64,000 bases of DNA from Amoebophrya sp. A120 (lineage: Eukaryota > Sar > Dinophyceae > Syndiniales > Amoebophryaceae): assembly GCA_905178155.1 (NCBI GenBank), contig CAJINV010000013.1:2408545-2472544 (forward strand), read 5' to 3'. The position numbers and the translations under genes were made by a program. The number at the start of each line of letters is the position of its first letter. Within the stretch, counting starts at the first letter, position 1. This document shows, in pieces, positions 12,021 to 24,847 of this stretch. Below the pieces are notes generated by a model that had not been told where the DNA came from, did not search any database, and worked only from the letters and a program-made list of their open reading frames with translations.

Positions 12021-14216
12021 ATGATCGACCACGCACGCGTTGCGGAGCTCAAATCCATGGTGGAATATGCTGAGGAAAATCGGTTCTTTTCGCCCTGAAT
12101 TTGATCTCTTGCGCATTCGTTCTAGAAAGATGAAGAAAGAAGTGCAAGCTGTCTGTGTCTTTCTCTTTGCCCAATATCGTGATGCATTTTTACTAGCATC
12201 GGAGATGGAGATGGGCGGCAAATCCGATTTTGCATGGCATAACATGGAGGCGGAAAGGAAGGCGGAGGAGCTGATCATGGAAAATGAGATGCTCGCGGAT
12301 TACTTGCTTAGAAACGAGGCCTCGGTCTCCGGTACCACACCAACATCAGGGAAAAAAACAGGGAAAGCACCGAAAGTGTACATAGTTTTTATACTGTTGT
12401 TGCATTTAGGTCACTGATGTGTTTTCTCGACGTGATGCCCTTTGCTCCTCATGCGTGGTAGTTCTGATAGATTGGCAAACGCCCCGAGCAGATTCGTGAT
12501 TAGAAGCAGGCAAAATATTTATATTACCCGAAAAAATTATCAAAATAATCCAGATCGACACTCACCCTCGACGAGAAATACCGAATTGCCAATGGCGAGG
12601 TAGAGACGCTAAACAAGGATATCGACCAGACGAAGAAGGCATCGGATCAGAATTTAGGTATACTATAGTCTGTTTCCGTGCAGTCATTCGTATGCTGCTT
12701 TAGTTCTTCGATGCACGACGAAGATGTGCTTGCGTTTCCTGCTGGCTTCCTTTGCATAGCATGGTAAGTCTGCAGTGGATGACGACGAGGTATATTGATC
12801 ATGAAAGCAAAAAAAAAATCAGATGTCTTGAAAGCCCTGATGGAGGAAACCGACATAAGAATAGCAGAAGTCAAGCGCGACGCCTACGAATTTAGAAGGG
12901 ACATAGTGCTGGGGGCAGAAAATCCAAGGACAGGGAAGACCATGGCCGAGAAGGTATTAGTTCCGATTCGAAAGGTTTCGTGTGCAATAAAACAAATGCA
13001 TCTATGTTCAGATGCAATACCGAGTAGTCCTACAGACATGCACTAACTAGCACATCAGACACGTCATGAATACAACAATGTTTTTACCCGCCATTAGTGC
13101 AATGCATAAACACGACGATGATATTGAAACACTTGGTAGAGCGTCGAAATAAAAAACCGGTCCACTTTTTTAGCAAAAAAAACAACTTGAAATGAGGTTC
13201 TGAAGTACCTCGAAGACAAGCTGACCGGAAAGGACATGCTGATTAACAAACTTTTGATGAAGAATCAAGCCCTGAAACAAGGCATAAAAAAAGCCGAGCA
13301 AGCCTTGAAATCCAAGGAAGAAGGGGGTGACGATCTGCAGTACATCGACTTCCACCAACTGCAAATCGAAAATCAGCAGTTCGTGCTGCGAATAGAGGAG
13401 ACCAACCACGAACTGATTCAGTTGAAGCGAACCTACGGGAGGACGGTATGGATTGGTTCTTGGATCATGTTGATTCAGTAAATTCTTCTCGAACTTCCAC
13501 TACTACAAAGAAACATGCCTTGTTCTCGCTCCCTCTATGGAACATGAAAGAAGTCTTAGTACCATCAACGTCGCGACAGTACACGAATTTGCTCAGGTAA
13601 AAATGCTGAACAATATGAAGAAGCGCTTGACGCAACTGCAGTCAGAAGCAAGCTTTTTCCAGGACGAAACAAAGGAGCAGCGGGCGATGCTGGCAAAGTC
13701 CGAGCTAGATATTTCCCGAGCGTCGGAAGAGGACGAAAGGCATAAGAGAGACAACAGGAGATTGCGGGTAACAATTAGTGGTAGATTCGTTGACATTCTA
13801 TCTTCAAGCGTGCTTGTCACGCTTGCTTGTCAAGCGTGCTTGTCACGCTTGATCAAACCAAAGGATCCATGAACCAACACCTGACGCGGCCGTTTTACTG
13901 TGTGCAAATTCATCCTGGGTCCACCGATGAAGTATTTCTAGGCTACAAGAAAAACACAAACGATGGTCAGGCCCCCTCAAGGATGAAAAATTTCTTGTCT
14001 CCACCCTATGTATCAGTATCTATGATAAAACAGGCCGGCCTTAAGAAGAGTCAGGGGCTCGGTGATATGCCGCAAATTCTCGACTACGTAAACCAGAAGG
14101 CCGATGAGGTCGAGGTGATTAGCCAGCACAAGAATTTGCAGAAGAAGCTCGAGCTTGCAACAGTCGCCTGGAAGAAAGCGAAAACGGTGGCGAGACAGCA
14201 CAATCTGCAAATCTAG
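12021..14216 (+). CDS. CCDC113: Coiled-coil protein CCDC113 (CCDC96/113 family; FAP263-like)
   Basis: An axonemal coiled-coil protein; in model organisms it pairs with CCDC96 near the radial spoke and dynein regulatory region. The supported 3' exons are 12833-12953, 13197-13445, 13597-13767 and 14034-14216, all with GT-AG borders and matching phases. Upstream exons lie near 12554-12657 and 12190-12375, and a probable start is MIDHARVAELKSM at 12021. The 5' exon borders are not fully resolved. The family core is clear: LEDKLTGKDMLINKLLMKNQ, then LQYIDFHQLQIENQQFV and ETNHELIQLKRTYG. The last exon matches the conserved QILDYVNQKADEVE...WKKAK ending. No introner was found in this gene. It lies 2.4 kb after RSPH3, so two spoke-associated genes are neighbours. 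Confidence 0.88.
13804..13852. repeat. Short palindromic repeat within a CCDC113 intron
   Basis: In intron 13768-14033 the words AAGCGTGCTTGTCACGCTTG occur twice, the second at about 13833, separated by CTTGTC. Because AAGCGTG and CACGCTTG are complementary, the segment can form alternative hairpins. No function is evident. Confidence 0.7.
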
Positions 14217-15052
14217 GCGTAGGCGATGTTTTTGATAAACTACACGACTCGCCAAGGTCGCAAAGTAGAGGAGAGGAGAGCCTTACAACTCTTCGACCTG
14301 TTAAACATTTCCTGCAAAAAGGGAAATAAAGCAGTCTTACGACGCCTGTACACAGATACAGCTTCGAAAAGCAGAGAAAAGATGAACACTCAACTCTCGA
14401 CAAAATTTACTCGACCAAAGAAATTCCAAAAACTCAAATTACACTCAAACTTTACAAAAAAGCTGACGCTGTTAGCTAGTCTCCGCGTCTGTTGCTTAGT
14501 TCATCCAGATCCAAAATTGAACTTGTACAAAAATTATGTGTGTCTGCTGGTGTACGTGTAGTTGCCACAAGAACTGGAAGCTCCGTGGGACGCAGGAACC
14601 ACTGGCAGATACAAAGATGCCGCAAGGCTTCTCAAGCGGGTCGAAAATTAGAGAAACGAAGGGAACTGCGACAAGAAAAAAGCGCTACTAGCGTGGTAAT
14701 CATGTCGCAATTGTACAAAGAAAACTAATATTCCCGAAAAATAGAAAAGCTGCCCATCGTCCTGGCTGGTGCTCGAGTAGTAGAATGCATCAGCGCCTGC
14801 TGCTGCACCTGTCGCGCGTTCTGTTCTTCAGTTCTTGTTTTCTGTGCTGAGCTGAGTTTGAGATGAGGTGCGAGACGAGACCAGACCAAACGAGACGAAC
14901 CGTAGACAAAATTTTTCGAGAAACCAACTTGCATACGACCACCTAGAGGAGCCAGCAGCAGCCGTTCTTGCCTGGTCTAATAGATCAGAAAAAAAACAAA
15001 TAAAATGAGGTAGGGTCGGGCGGCCGCGTGCTTTCCTCGTCGAACCAACACC
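14217..15052. other. Intergenic
   Basis: No gene or repeat is supported. Open frames at 14226-14561 and on the minus strand look like chance frames. Confidence 0.5.
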
Positions 15053-17390
15053 ATGCGGCGCCGCGGGCGGCGGAAGGCCTCCTCTGGAGAAATCATGTCC
15101 TCGTCGCACAGTAAATTCGTGCCAATTTTTCGTTCGGAAAAGTCGGGATCTTCATTCTCCGCGGTGTCGCGGGCGGTTATGCTTGCGACGCCACTTCTCT
15201 GCTGGCTCTTTTCCGCTTCGAACCTGACTACGTCAACCACCGCCCTGCGCATCCCGACCTCCGGTGACGCGCAGGACGATGAGGGCGAGGAGCCCTGTGC
15301 TTGCGACCTCTGCTACGGGGAGCACCTGACGAGCGGGTTGGAGGCCACGCGCCCGGGCATCGCGTTTCAGTGCGCGACAAAGGTCCCCGGGAAGTGCGCG
15401 CAAGCAGGCTTGTCGGAAACCTGGGTGATCAATATCAACCGCGTAGTGGAGAAAAACCGGTGGTGCGAGTCCACTTGCAAACCGATCCGGCCCGTGTCCA
15501 TGAAAGATTTGAACGTAGACGGCAGCCAGGGCGCGGCTATCCCGTCGTGAAAATAAAACGTTTCTACTTATTAAGTACGATAACGCGGTTGCACGTCGAC
15601 GGGATGCGCAAGTGAAAATCGTGTGACATGGAAGATGCGCAGTCTCATGCGACGAGGCGTTGTGCAGTGCTTGCGTAGGCGTTTTCGAATAATTCAGATT
15701 TTCCAGCATGCTTTGGTACTCAGGACGAACTACATTGTCGGTTTGTCATGCACCCGCAGAGTCTGACACAGACACTGATCTGCTTTTCTCCTGTGCCGTG
15801 ACAGCATCAAGCACCCGGAGCCTTCAGAACGGCTGGAGCTGTCTAGCAGAATCGATTCGCATGCTCTTAGAGAATGATCGACTGAACTGTCGGGACGTTT
15901 TATTTCCTCAGCATAGGGATAGAAGCGGGAGGACCAAATGGGGCTGGGTTGAAATGTGAGCCTTTGACTGAGAAGGAAAAGCAGAAAGCGCGGGACGCGA
16001 ATCTAGGAAACGGTGCGGCGTGGACCATGTACATCACTCCAATGACGGACTCGCTCACGTCCGACATTTTCATGGCTGCGGCCCCGCCAAAAGGAGTACT
16101 AGATGACCTGCGACAGGTGTTTCAACAGAGCAGTGCGCTGGACCCGCTCGCGCCACCGGTAATACTTCAGTTTCCTACAGGAACAGTACGTGTCTCGCGT
16201 AGAACCACTGCGGAAGTAGTCGCTGTAGCTTTTTCTATCTTCATCATGTTGATTGTTTTTGTCGCTTTCTTGGAACGCAAACGATGCGACGTGGGTACCA
16301 TTTGTTTTACCAAAATTGCTACAACAGCCCCCGCCGCCGGTGGTCAACCTTTGCAAATGCGATTGCTCGGACCCCATTGTTATCCTGTGCAAATATAATG
16401 TCTGCGTCTGGAAGAGTGCACTTTGTGATGCGATGAAGGCTCGATCACATTCACATCAAAGAAATATGTGTTGCATGAACGCCAAAAGTTGCCGCCTTCT
16501 GGATAGGCAAAAAAATGCGAATTTCTCATGCGAGATAGGCAACAAGATTCAAGAAATTGAAGGTCTCGAAAAATCTGTGATGCTTCTGTGTGCAGTCAAA
16601 GCCGCCATGCGTTCGGTCCGCGAGATGCATGAGAAATTTTGCAGCCTTCCAGACCCAGACGAGGTTGCAATGCATGAGCTTTGCCGAACCACCCCCGCCG
16701 CCGCCACCGGAGGAAGTACCCGGCGACCCCGTCCCGCCGTCTTACCTGATGCCATCCGGCGCCCCGCCCCCGGCACCCCCGATTTTACCGCCGCCGCCCC
16801 CGCCCGCGCCGCCAGCTGCGCCGCAGCCACTCAGTTTGGCCGCACCGCTACCCGGGATTCCTCCGATGCCGGTAAACGTGGAAGCGGATTCCCTCTACGG
16901 GTACGGCAGCGGTCCGGGAGGGTTCGGTATCCAAGAAAAGCTGATTGTTCTTGCGATTCTGTCATGCGCAATTAATGCTGGTCATGCGCTGCAGGGCCCA
17001 TTGATTCAACCGCGTTCACTGCGCGTGGCAGATTATTTATTATTGCTCTCATGCGGCCACACAGATTTGTAATGCTGTTCCTCCACCATGATCAAAAGAA
17101 TTACACTGACACGACACTTTTTTCCTTGGATATTCGGCAGCACTGCGGGATCCGGTCTTGGCCTCGGCTCCCCCGCGCCTGGGGTCGTCGCGCCTTTTTT
17201 TTTCCAAACGACGAACCGCGAAGCAAACGGTAATGGGCTACAACTGCACGTGCAGCGCCAAGGAAACCAGGAAGAGCAGTGCCCTCCCTGCTTGTGCGAG
17301 AAGCAGAAACTAGATGCCCGGATTCAGAGAGACCTGATTACAGCGACGTCTCAAGCAATGTCGCAACACCAGCAGAGCAACGGACGGTAG
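15053..17390 (+). CDS. Secreted or membrane Cys- and Pro-rich protein, unknown function
   Basis: A proposed five-exon model (15053-15546, 15912-16158, 16328-16380, 16676-16927, 17138-17390) totals 1299 nt, 432 aa. A basic N-terminus is followed by a hydrophobic signal or anchor at about residues 41-58. Next come a Cys cluster (CACDLC), more spaced cysteines (QCATKVPGKC, CESTCKP), a long polyproline tract, a Gly-rich segment, and a C-terminal CPPCLCEKQ with a short amphipathic tail. The intron at 16159-16327 is uncertain: in frame, that stretch could instead encode a transmembrane helix followed by ERKRC, and the total length still keeps frame. Two introners interrupt the 3' half. I do not recognise the family. 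Confidence 0.68.
16381..16675. mobile_element. Introner A2 (family A, decayed)
   Basis: About 295 bp. Inverted termini contain TCTGCGTCTGGAAG on the left and CTTCCAGACCCAGAC on the right. The left end starts TATCC; the right end reads GCATG, probably a mutated GCATA. No target repeat is recognisable, so borders are good only to a few bases. Confidence 0.78.
16928..17132. mobile_element. Introner E2 (family E)
   Basis: A 205-bp element starting TATCCAAGAAAAG and ending with the inverted form TTTTTTCCTTGGATA. The target repeat TTCGG is perfect (16923-16927, 17133-17137). Removal gives GGFG/STAGSG in frame. Confidence 0.92.
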
Positions 17391-18049
17391 AAATTTGCAG
17401 CAGGAGCGTCGTGTAGAATTCTTCTCTTGTTTTTTCCGATTTGACATGTCGAGCTTCTTCAACTTCTATCTTTGGTTTCATGTATCTCGACGGTGCTGTG
17501 ACCATCAGGATCGGAAGAAGCCCAAGGGTTCTTGAGTTGTCCTGAAGTGGTTTGCCAGGGATTTTGGGTTAAAATTGCAATGGTGTTCCTCCTCCTTCAG
17601 TCGGTTACAAGAACACGTTGCGCGGTGTTGCAACACCCAGGTTTTTTCGTGTAAAAAGAAGTAGTGGTCCCAGACGCGGAAGGGTCGATATGTCATTGTA
17701 TGCTCAAGCCGCACGGAGATTGAAAGAAGCTTCTTCTTGTCGTGGAGGAAAAAGCCACGGGTTGACGTGATTTCTAGTACTTGTGAAAGATGACCTCCTG
17801 GTTGCAAACTCCATGTATCATTGCACTACAACGTCGTGCGAGAGCATGCTGTGCCGCGAGTAACATTCGAGTTGCAAGTTATTTCACCTGGAAGTCTAAG
17901 TCTACAAACACAAAGTCAAAGTCTTTTAGAGGAAATTAGCTTCTTACTTGAAGACTCTAGTACGAGTACGCTTTTGTGCCGAGCGAAGTTTTCTAAAAAC
18001 AGACGCAGCACCTCACCTGCCAACCCCTTTTACCGGAGGAGAAAAAACC
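17391..18049. other. Intergenic
   Basis: I see no supported gene or repeat. It holds the UTRs between the Cys/Pro-rich gene and the centrin-like gene. Confidence 0.5.
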
Positions 18050-19203
18050 ATGCCCGACACAGCATCCTCAGGAATGAACAAGTCTGCGGTAGCGCTGCAA
18101 GGCGCAACTGCGACGAGCTCTAGCTCGTCGAGTTCTGCGCTGAAAAAATTTGAGCGGCCGGGGCTGATGGTTGACGAGATAGAGGAGATGAAGGAAGCTT
18201 TTGACCTGTTCGACCTAGACGGTTCGGGGCGGGTGGCGCCGAAGGATCTGTGTCAGGCAATCCAGAATCTTGGGTAACTACGGATATGGAACCCAAAACT
18301 ACAAAACGCTGCATCGATTAGAGCGCAGTGTAATAAGATGCGTAACGAGTATTTTGTTCATCGATATCGTTCGCCTCTTGCTCATCTAGTTTTTGCAAAA
18401 GAAATTCGCTGCATTTATGATATTCTCCAACTCCACTAGGCTCGAGCACAAGAATACGGTGGTGCAACAGATATTGAAAGACTTGGAGAAGTGCTCGCAT
18501 ACCATCGAGTTTCAAGACTTTCTCGACCTCTTTTCCGCAAAAATGGGCGAACGGGACACCCGAGAGGACATTGCAAAGGTTTCTCAACTTGTCTTATTGT
18601 CACGTTCTAACTAACAAGTAACAGGACCACAGAATAAATCAAAGCCTTGGAGGACGGTTATGGATTGTCTGTGTCGCGTAGAGGTTGTGACTTGGCAGAT
18701 CGAAGCACAAATGGTTGAAGCATACTCTTCGATCGAGCCGAGAGAACACCAAAGAACTTCCCGACTCTACCTGCCTTTTTCATCAGGTTTTCCGTCTCTT
18801 TGACGACGATCATACGGGATATCTGACGGTCAAGAACCTGGCCCGCGTCGCGAAGGAGCTCGGGGAAGCGCTCACGGAGAACGAACTGAATGAAATGGTT
18901 TTGCGGGCGGACAGTAGTCACTCAGGAAAAGTTATCGTGTGAGATCAAAGCTGTATCAGTAGCCAAAACCGGTTGCATAAGTATCGATATCTATTCAGAA
19001 CGACGAGGAATTTTCTCAGCAAAAATGCAAGCCAAGAGATCTTCATGCCTGCGACGAGTCAGCAGCAATGGAAAACAAGTACACGTGTATATAAGAAAAG
19101 CTGGCTCTGGTGGCAAAAGTTGCGACTGATACACCCTTCTCCCACGATAATGCTGAGCCTGGACGATTTCTACTCGCTGATGGTGCATCGAAGTTTTCCA
19201 TGA
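18050..19203 (+). CDS. Centrin-like EF-hand calcium-binding protein
   Basis: Exons 18050-18273, 18440-18578 and 18787 to about 18940 use GT-AG borders in matching phase. A final short exon before the stop at 19201-19203 encodes SLDDFYSLMVHRSFP; its 5' border is not resolved. The protein has a Ser/Ala-rich N-terminal tail, then EF-hand 1 with loop DLDGSGRVAPKD preceded by EIEEMKEAFDLF, the caltractin hallmark. A degenerate second hand (HTIEFQDFLDLF) follows. EF-hand 3 is FRLFDDDHTGYLTVKN, whose loop ends in Asn rather than Glu. EF-hand 4, DSSHSGKV, is split by the last intron. Centrins act at basal bodies and spindle poles. The weak second and third loops suggest few calcium sites. The family is secure; orthology to a particular centrin is not. 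Confidence 0.88.
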
Positions 19204-20500
19204 AAATTTGACTTTTTGATGCTGTTCGCATTCTTTCTGAATCTCCTCGCGCAGCACGTCACTCACATGATTGCAAAATAGAACAAACTTCTACAGAACT
19301 CAGATGGACGAGGACTCCTTCATGAACTACAAGCCGCGGAAGTCTCTTCATCGTGGGGACTTGTCTAGCGAAATGAAGAACTTCTCTACGCTGCTTGTAG
19401 ATGATGTTCATGTTGTAGTGCACGGACGTCTTGCGCTTGCGCACACTTAGACAGTACGCGTGCATCGTTCGACTTTTTTTTATCATATATGCCGCGTGAT
19501 CGTGATGTATGCGACGTTTATTTTCTGCTACTTGCAAGTCGGAGCCGATTTTGTATCGTTCGTAAGTGCTCCTGCTCGCCAGACAGACACAGAAAGGGAA
19601 GCTGGAAAAAACGCTTGAGCAGCATGTGCTACCTTGGTTGTAGTCCAGTCGGTTACTTTATCGTGGTTTGAATCGAGGAGCTGAGCATTTATGATTGCAA
19701 GAGCAGGCGATCGTGATCCCGATGCCGAGTTTATTGATCCAGATAATCTATGTTCCGCATTCGCAGCTGCCTTTCGCTTTCCACGCACGATACTTTTTTA
19801 CAAATTAATTGGTATTCTTTCACCAGGTCCAAAGTCCAAGTCCTTCATAAGTTGACCTCCGTGTAGCTACCCATTTTTATAGTCCCCTATACGAAGGGGA
19901 AGGAGACAAAAGCCTCAACCTTTTGTGTTTTTATAATTTTTGGGTTTATCCTACCCTCTCCCTGCTCCCCCAAATTCTTACACAATAGTCCGTCTGTGTA
20001 CTTAAAAGAATCATTTTCATTTTGGTTTTGGGCAGGAGCATGGGCGCGCCCGTTTTTCGTCTGTCAGCTTTCCCTCGCGCAAGAAGAGAAGCAAAAATAA
20101 AAGACTTCTACCTATGAGTCTAGTTTGTTTTGGTTTATCACTGCCATTTTTGCCCGAGCCCGTAAGACTCAATGTGTAAGTATCCATGTGCGATATCGGA
20201 CGGTACTATGTGCACTACGATTAGTTAGTAGATTTTGTTTCTCTAATGCCTGCGAACTGGAGGCCAAGGCCAACCAGACCCACCTCCATGTCTTGTATAA
20301 ATACATCACGAGGACCTCGGTTTTCTGGTCTACTTCCTCTCGTCTTTTTGCGTCCCTCATTTTTTGTTTGCCACACAACAAAAAGCGCCAGAGGGAGAGA
20401 AAAAATCGGAGCGCTCCGACTGGTGTGCAGCACGCCTTCTTGTTCATCCGCGATTGTTCAAAGCACACGCCCCTGACGTCGACGCAGGACCACGACGACC
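19204..20500. other. Intergenic
   Basis: About 1.3 kb. Nothing coding is supported. The segment around 19860-19990 is rich in pyrimidine runs. The frame at 20125-20544 overlaps the start of the RING gene and is probably a shadow. Confidence 0.5.
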
Positions 20501-23500
20501 ATGGAACCGGATCTCAATGGGGGAGACCACGTGAGCAGCCCTAACCAGGACTATTCTCAAGAACATTCTGCCTACGACGATGAGGAGGTGTTTTCCCTTG
20601 ACGAGAGCATCTCGGTTCTGGAAAACTACTTTCTCGGGGGCCAGCGGGTACGCAGTACCTCGACCTTCTCTGGCTCAAATCCGGATGAATTCGAATTTGA
20701 CGGCGGAGATGAGGGGCTGCACCAGGACGTCGAGCAGCGTGAAGACGTAGCTGCAGTCCGCGTGCGCCAGCGGTCCGCGAGCAGCGACCAAGAATTCTTC
20801 GACGCGACGCGTACGGTCGAACACGTCATCGAGGTAGGTTCGTCGTCCGCTGCCTCGTTATACGAGCTTGATGGAGATGGTGGAGCAGCGGGACAACGAC
20901 AACCAACAGGGAGCAGCAGCTCTCCGTCCTATAATTTCGACTGGCTCGCGGACGAGAGCGAGACGTCGCAGGAGCGGGCCCGCCGGATCCAGCTAGCTAG
21001 CCGAGTAGATCAAGACGACCCACAAGCGCGACAAGGGCAAGAGCCGCAGTTTCCAGGCCAGAGGAGAGGACCGCTCCCGAGGACACGGTCCCCGAATTTT
21101 TCCATTGCTACGTGGTGGACCAATTTTCTACTGCGCGCCAGCCGCTTCCCCGTTGGAACAGGACCGAACACTAGCCGTAGTTTCAATCGTATCCAAGAAA
21201 GAAGGATTGTTTTTACGTCGTGGAGGACCCTCGTTTGTGATGAGGAGTTGTACAACGCAATGAGGCTAAACGTGCGTCATGCTGGTCATGCTTTTGACGG
21301 GCCATCCACGTACTATCTGCGCATCATAACACCCTGCCAGACAGATTTGTGATGATCGTGCTCCAAAAAAATATTAATGTACTCGTACCAGACTTTTTTT
21401 TTACAACACGATGAGCTTTTTTCTTGGATAAATCGAAACGAGTCTTCGGAATTTGAATACGACGGCACAAGTTCCGTGGGGGCCCTCAGCCCGGCGCAGC
21501 AAACGGGTTTGGGTACGAACGCCTCTTCCCCGCAAGACGTCTGGCGGCTCTGGTTCGGGACCGTGAGAAGGACAGAAAACATTCCTCGAGATGAGCAGGA
21601 GGGCGGCGCCCAGATTTTTCTAGCAGGAGATGCTGGACGAGGTACAACTACCCCGTCACCACTGTCTCTGCTGTCTCGTCCAGGGTTCTTTTTCCTCGGT
21701 AGCAGTAACGACAAGACAAAGAGCAGCGACACATCAATGTCCTTCGCGAACAAGCGACACGCGCTGAACTTTTCCCGGACCCGGCAGCCGGAAAAGTTGC
21801 AGGCAGAGATTGCAAGGGAGCGGGAATTCGACCAGAATCCCTTCGAAAGTGCACCTTCTTTTTCTGCTGCTGGAAGTGCGGAAACTACTGAAGCTGCTGC
21901 TAACAAGGATCGCTCAGCAGGAGCGCAGCTATCAGGCAGTAACAAGATCCAGAAGCTTCTCTTGTCCGGCGCCTGGCAGGACGACCAAAAGTATGGCTAC
22001 TCGCTTACGGCGCGGCTCTGGGTGAATTTTGTCAGAAGCGCAAAAAATGCGACACATATTAACGGAGGGCTTGAAGATAGTAGCAGTAGGAGTGCAGAAG
22101 TAGAAGAAGTTTGTGCTAGTACCGCTAATGGAGCTGGTACAGATGCCGGTAGACGAGCTACTGCGACTTCTTTTTCGAGTACGACTGGCGTGCCGGAAAA
22201 TGAAAATCAAAATGAAGATGACAAATCGTCCTCTCCTGCCCGCGCAAAGACAACTTCGTGCCACAGATACCAGGTCGCCGGGTCGTTTGAGTGGCAGCTG
22301 CTCCGGGTGCCGCAAAATGTTGCGCATGTTTCGCCGACCGCCGCTAGCGGCTCTGCGGCAAGTGGTGCCAATTTTTATCCGTCTTCCCCTGCTGCGGTGC
22401 CTCGTGGATCCACCTCGTCACCTTCTTCCCCCGAGTCTACGCGCGCCCGCCACCTCCGGCTCCATATCGGGGCCACTGCGGTAGAAAGGGTTCAAGGCGA
22501 GTTGCTGTTTCTCCGGCGGAGCACAGCTGAAAGTGAAACTGACAGAGACCACAACGACGAGGTCGTTCTGACGCTGCAGGGTTTCGAGATCCTGGACCCC
22601 TTGATTGCCACGGAAAGTCGTGAAAAGATACCACTTGAAGAAAACGAAATTGGTGCTGCAGAATTTCTACCTCAGTCCGAGTCCAATTCAAGGTTGAAGC
22701 TGCATGATAAACCGGCTGTAATCGAGCCGTGCCACTACCACTTTCGCTTGCTTCCGAAACACTTTCCCGGGACGTTCTACGGCGTCAGTAGTGCGATAGC
22801 CGACGAGGAAAGTTTGTTCACAGAGGGATCGGTTGAGCTGCGGAATAAATCTCGTCAAACAGAAGTCGCACCAGCACCTCGCCTTTCCCGCTGGCCCGGC
22901 CGATTGGAGGCCAGAATCTTAGATTTCTCTCCAGTGGATGCGGAAGGTAGTGATTTTCCAGTTTCACCAAGTACAACTGGGGAGAACAAGAGAAGCGGCC
23001 CGCCCCACAGAACAAAGATGAACAACGACGAGGATGGACTCCTGCGAAACGACACCAATCACCCGTCGACATCACTTTACGGGCATGGTACTTTTCAACC
23101 GGCTGGAAAGGAAGTAGATCTCCGGCCAGCAGAGGTGGAACATAATATCGTGGCAGAACAAGAAGCTGAACCTGAAGCCCTTCCCTTCGATGAAAATGAT
23201 GACGTTGTTGCACAACTGAACATGAGTACCGTGAAATCCACGGGTTCCTCCGCCTCGAATCTGCTCATGCCAATGCTGCAACCGACTTTGTTCAAAACTT
23301 ACTCGGGCGATGTTGTGGCCACCGGCGCGACGGCCTCGAAAATGGAGGAGAACAAGAACGGTGAAAATTCTTATCCAACATCAGCAGCGGTACAAACAAT
23401 TCTTGTACCTCCAACCACGCCCAGCAGCTGTAACAGCAGTCCGCAGCATTCGCCGGGGGTGAGACATCTGGAAGCAAGTCCAGCGGCAGCAGCGTTGCGA

Positions 23501-24109
23501 GTCCCAGAGAACTTCTTGACCACAACAGAGACCGCATCTCAGACGGAAGAAACAACTCTAACTGCAAGAAGCCCAACAACCAACAAGACGAGGCCTGCTT
23601 CGTCGCGGAGCCACCAGAAAGTTCTCCGGATTACCAGGAGCACCAGTGTAGTTGGTGCGTCGTCTTCGCAAAACCAGAAGCGCGTCGGGAAAAAACAGTC
23701 CGGAGCGACTGGTGCAATGATCTCGCCGTCTGCCTCTCCTCATTTGGCACATGGAACTTGTCCCATTTGCCTGCACGCCTACGACCACAAAGTATACACA
23801 CAAAGTTGCGGGCACGCATTCTGCGCTGGATGCATCTGTAAATACTTGGAGCAGGAAATAATAAATCCGAATTACAGGAGTACGGCTGCGTCGTCATTGT
23901 CGACATCAACAAGGCAGGGGGGACGAGCAGGGAGATCTTCTATGGCTTCGCCAAGAGGTAGTGCGACTTCTTTGGCCAATCGGAATTCGTGCTGCCCGGT
24001 CTGCCGCACGCCGGCGCTCTTGGTCACCCTGCGTACGCCGGATGGATTGCTGCTGATGCAACATTTGGAGTTGTTTCAGCAGGTCGCATCGCAGTCGCAG
24101 ATATACTAG
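20501..24109 (+). CDS. RING-finger protein, probable E3 ubiquitin ligase
   Basis: Two exons, 20501-21189 and 21436-24109, are separated by one introner and give an intact 1120-aa frame. The N-terminal two thirds are acidic, Ser-rich low complexity with islands of order: YGYSLTARLWVNFV, YQVAGSFEWQLLRVP, RLHIGATAVERVQGELLFLR, and CHYHFRLLPKHFPGTFYGV. I cannot assign these to a known domain. At about residues 1005-1090 lies a RING of C3HC4 spacing: CPIC, then SCGHAFCAGC, then CCPVCR. The loop before the last CxxC is enlarged to about 50 residues of Ser/Gly/Arg, against the usual 10-40. RING proteins recruit E2 enzymes for ubiquitylation. The ligase role is inferred from the RING alone; the substrate is unknown. 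Confidence 0.85.
21190..21430. mobile_element. Introner E1 (family E)
   Basis: A 241-bp element beginning TATCCAAGAAAGAAGG and ending CTTTTTTCTTGGATA. The target repeat AATCG is perfect (21185-21189, 21431-21435). Removal restores RSFN/RNESSEFEYDG. The interior contains CATGCTGGTCATGC and CAGACAGATTTGTGATG, shared with element E2. Confidence 0.93.
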
Positions 24110-24784
24110 CGTTTGAAGACAGAAAAGCAGATAGAAGAAAATGAAAAGCTGCTTCGCAATTATGGTCGCTGCGTTCTTTTCTAGAGGACTGTATGATCTT
24201 AGACGTCGATGAAGAGTTTCTGTTTCCTTGGTAGTTCTGGTTGTTAGTATTTCGCTGAAGCGGAGCAGGATAATAAATGAGAAGATTGTCACGACTGGTG
24301 TAAGATAAATGCTTCTGGACTTCTGAGTTTCGCCATATGATCGAACTAACAATATGAATAAGAGTAAACACAGATTTCCATGACCGGCCTTATCGAGAAA
24401 GAAAGGCTTATTTCGCCGGGTTGCTGTTGCTGGCCCGCCGCCGCCAGCCGCTGTTTCCATGGTCCCGACGACCATTTGCGGGCGTCACCAGTAATACCGA
24501 GGGAAGTGCACAACTACCATGAGACTCATTGCATTTGCAGTTCAAGGAAGTTATGAGTCAAAAGTGAATGAGAGCAGGATTTTGGAGTGATGCTATTCGT
24601 GCAGGTACTACGACTGGGCCCTGGTATTCTGCGGCCTATTTCAGATCCAGTACAACATTTACGAACTGGAAATGAAACTCAAGATCAGCTGCTGAAGCGA
24701 CGCTCACCTACCATCTGGATGAGAAAGACGACAGTTCTGGTCAATGCGAATTCCACAACATCAAAAAAAAAATGATCTTCCGTC
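24110..24784. other. Intergenic
   Basis: No gene is supported. A minus-strand frame at 23906-24475 overlaps the RING coding exon and looks like a shadow. Confidence 0.5.
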
Positions 24785-24847
24785 ATGACAATACAACTTC
24801 TCTACCAAGCAGACGATCCTGCTCAACAGAATCGAAAACTCGATAAG

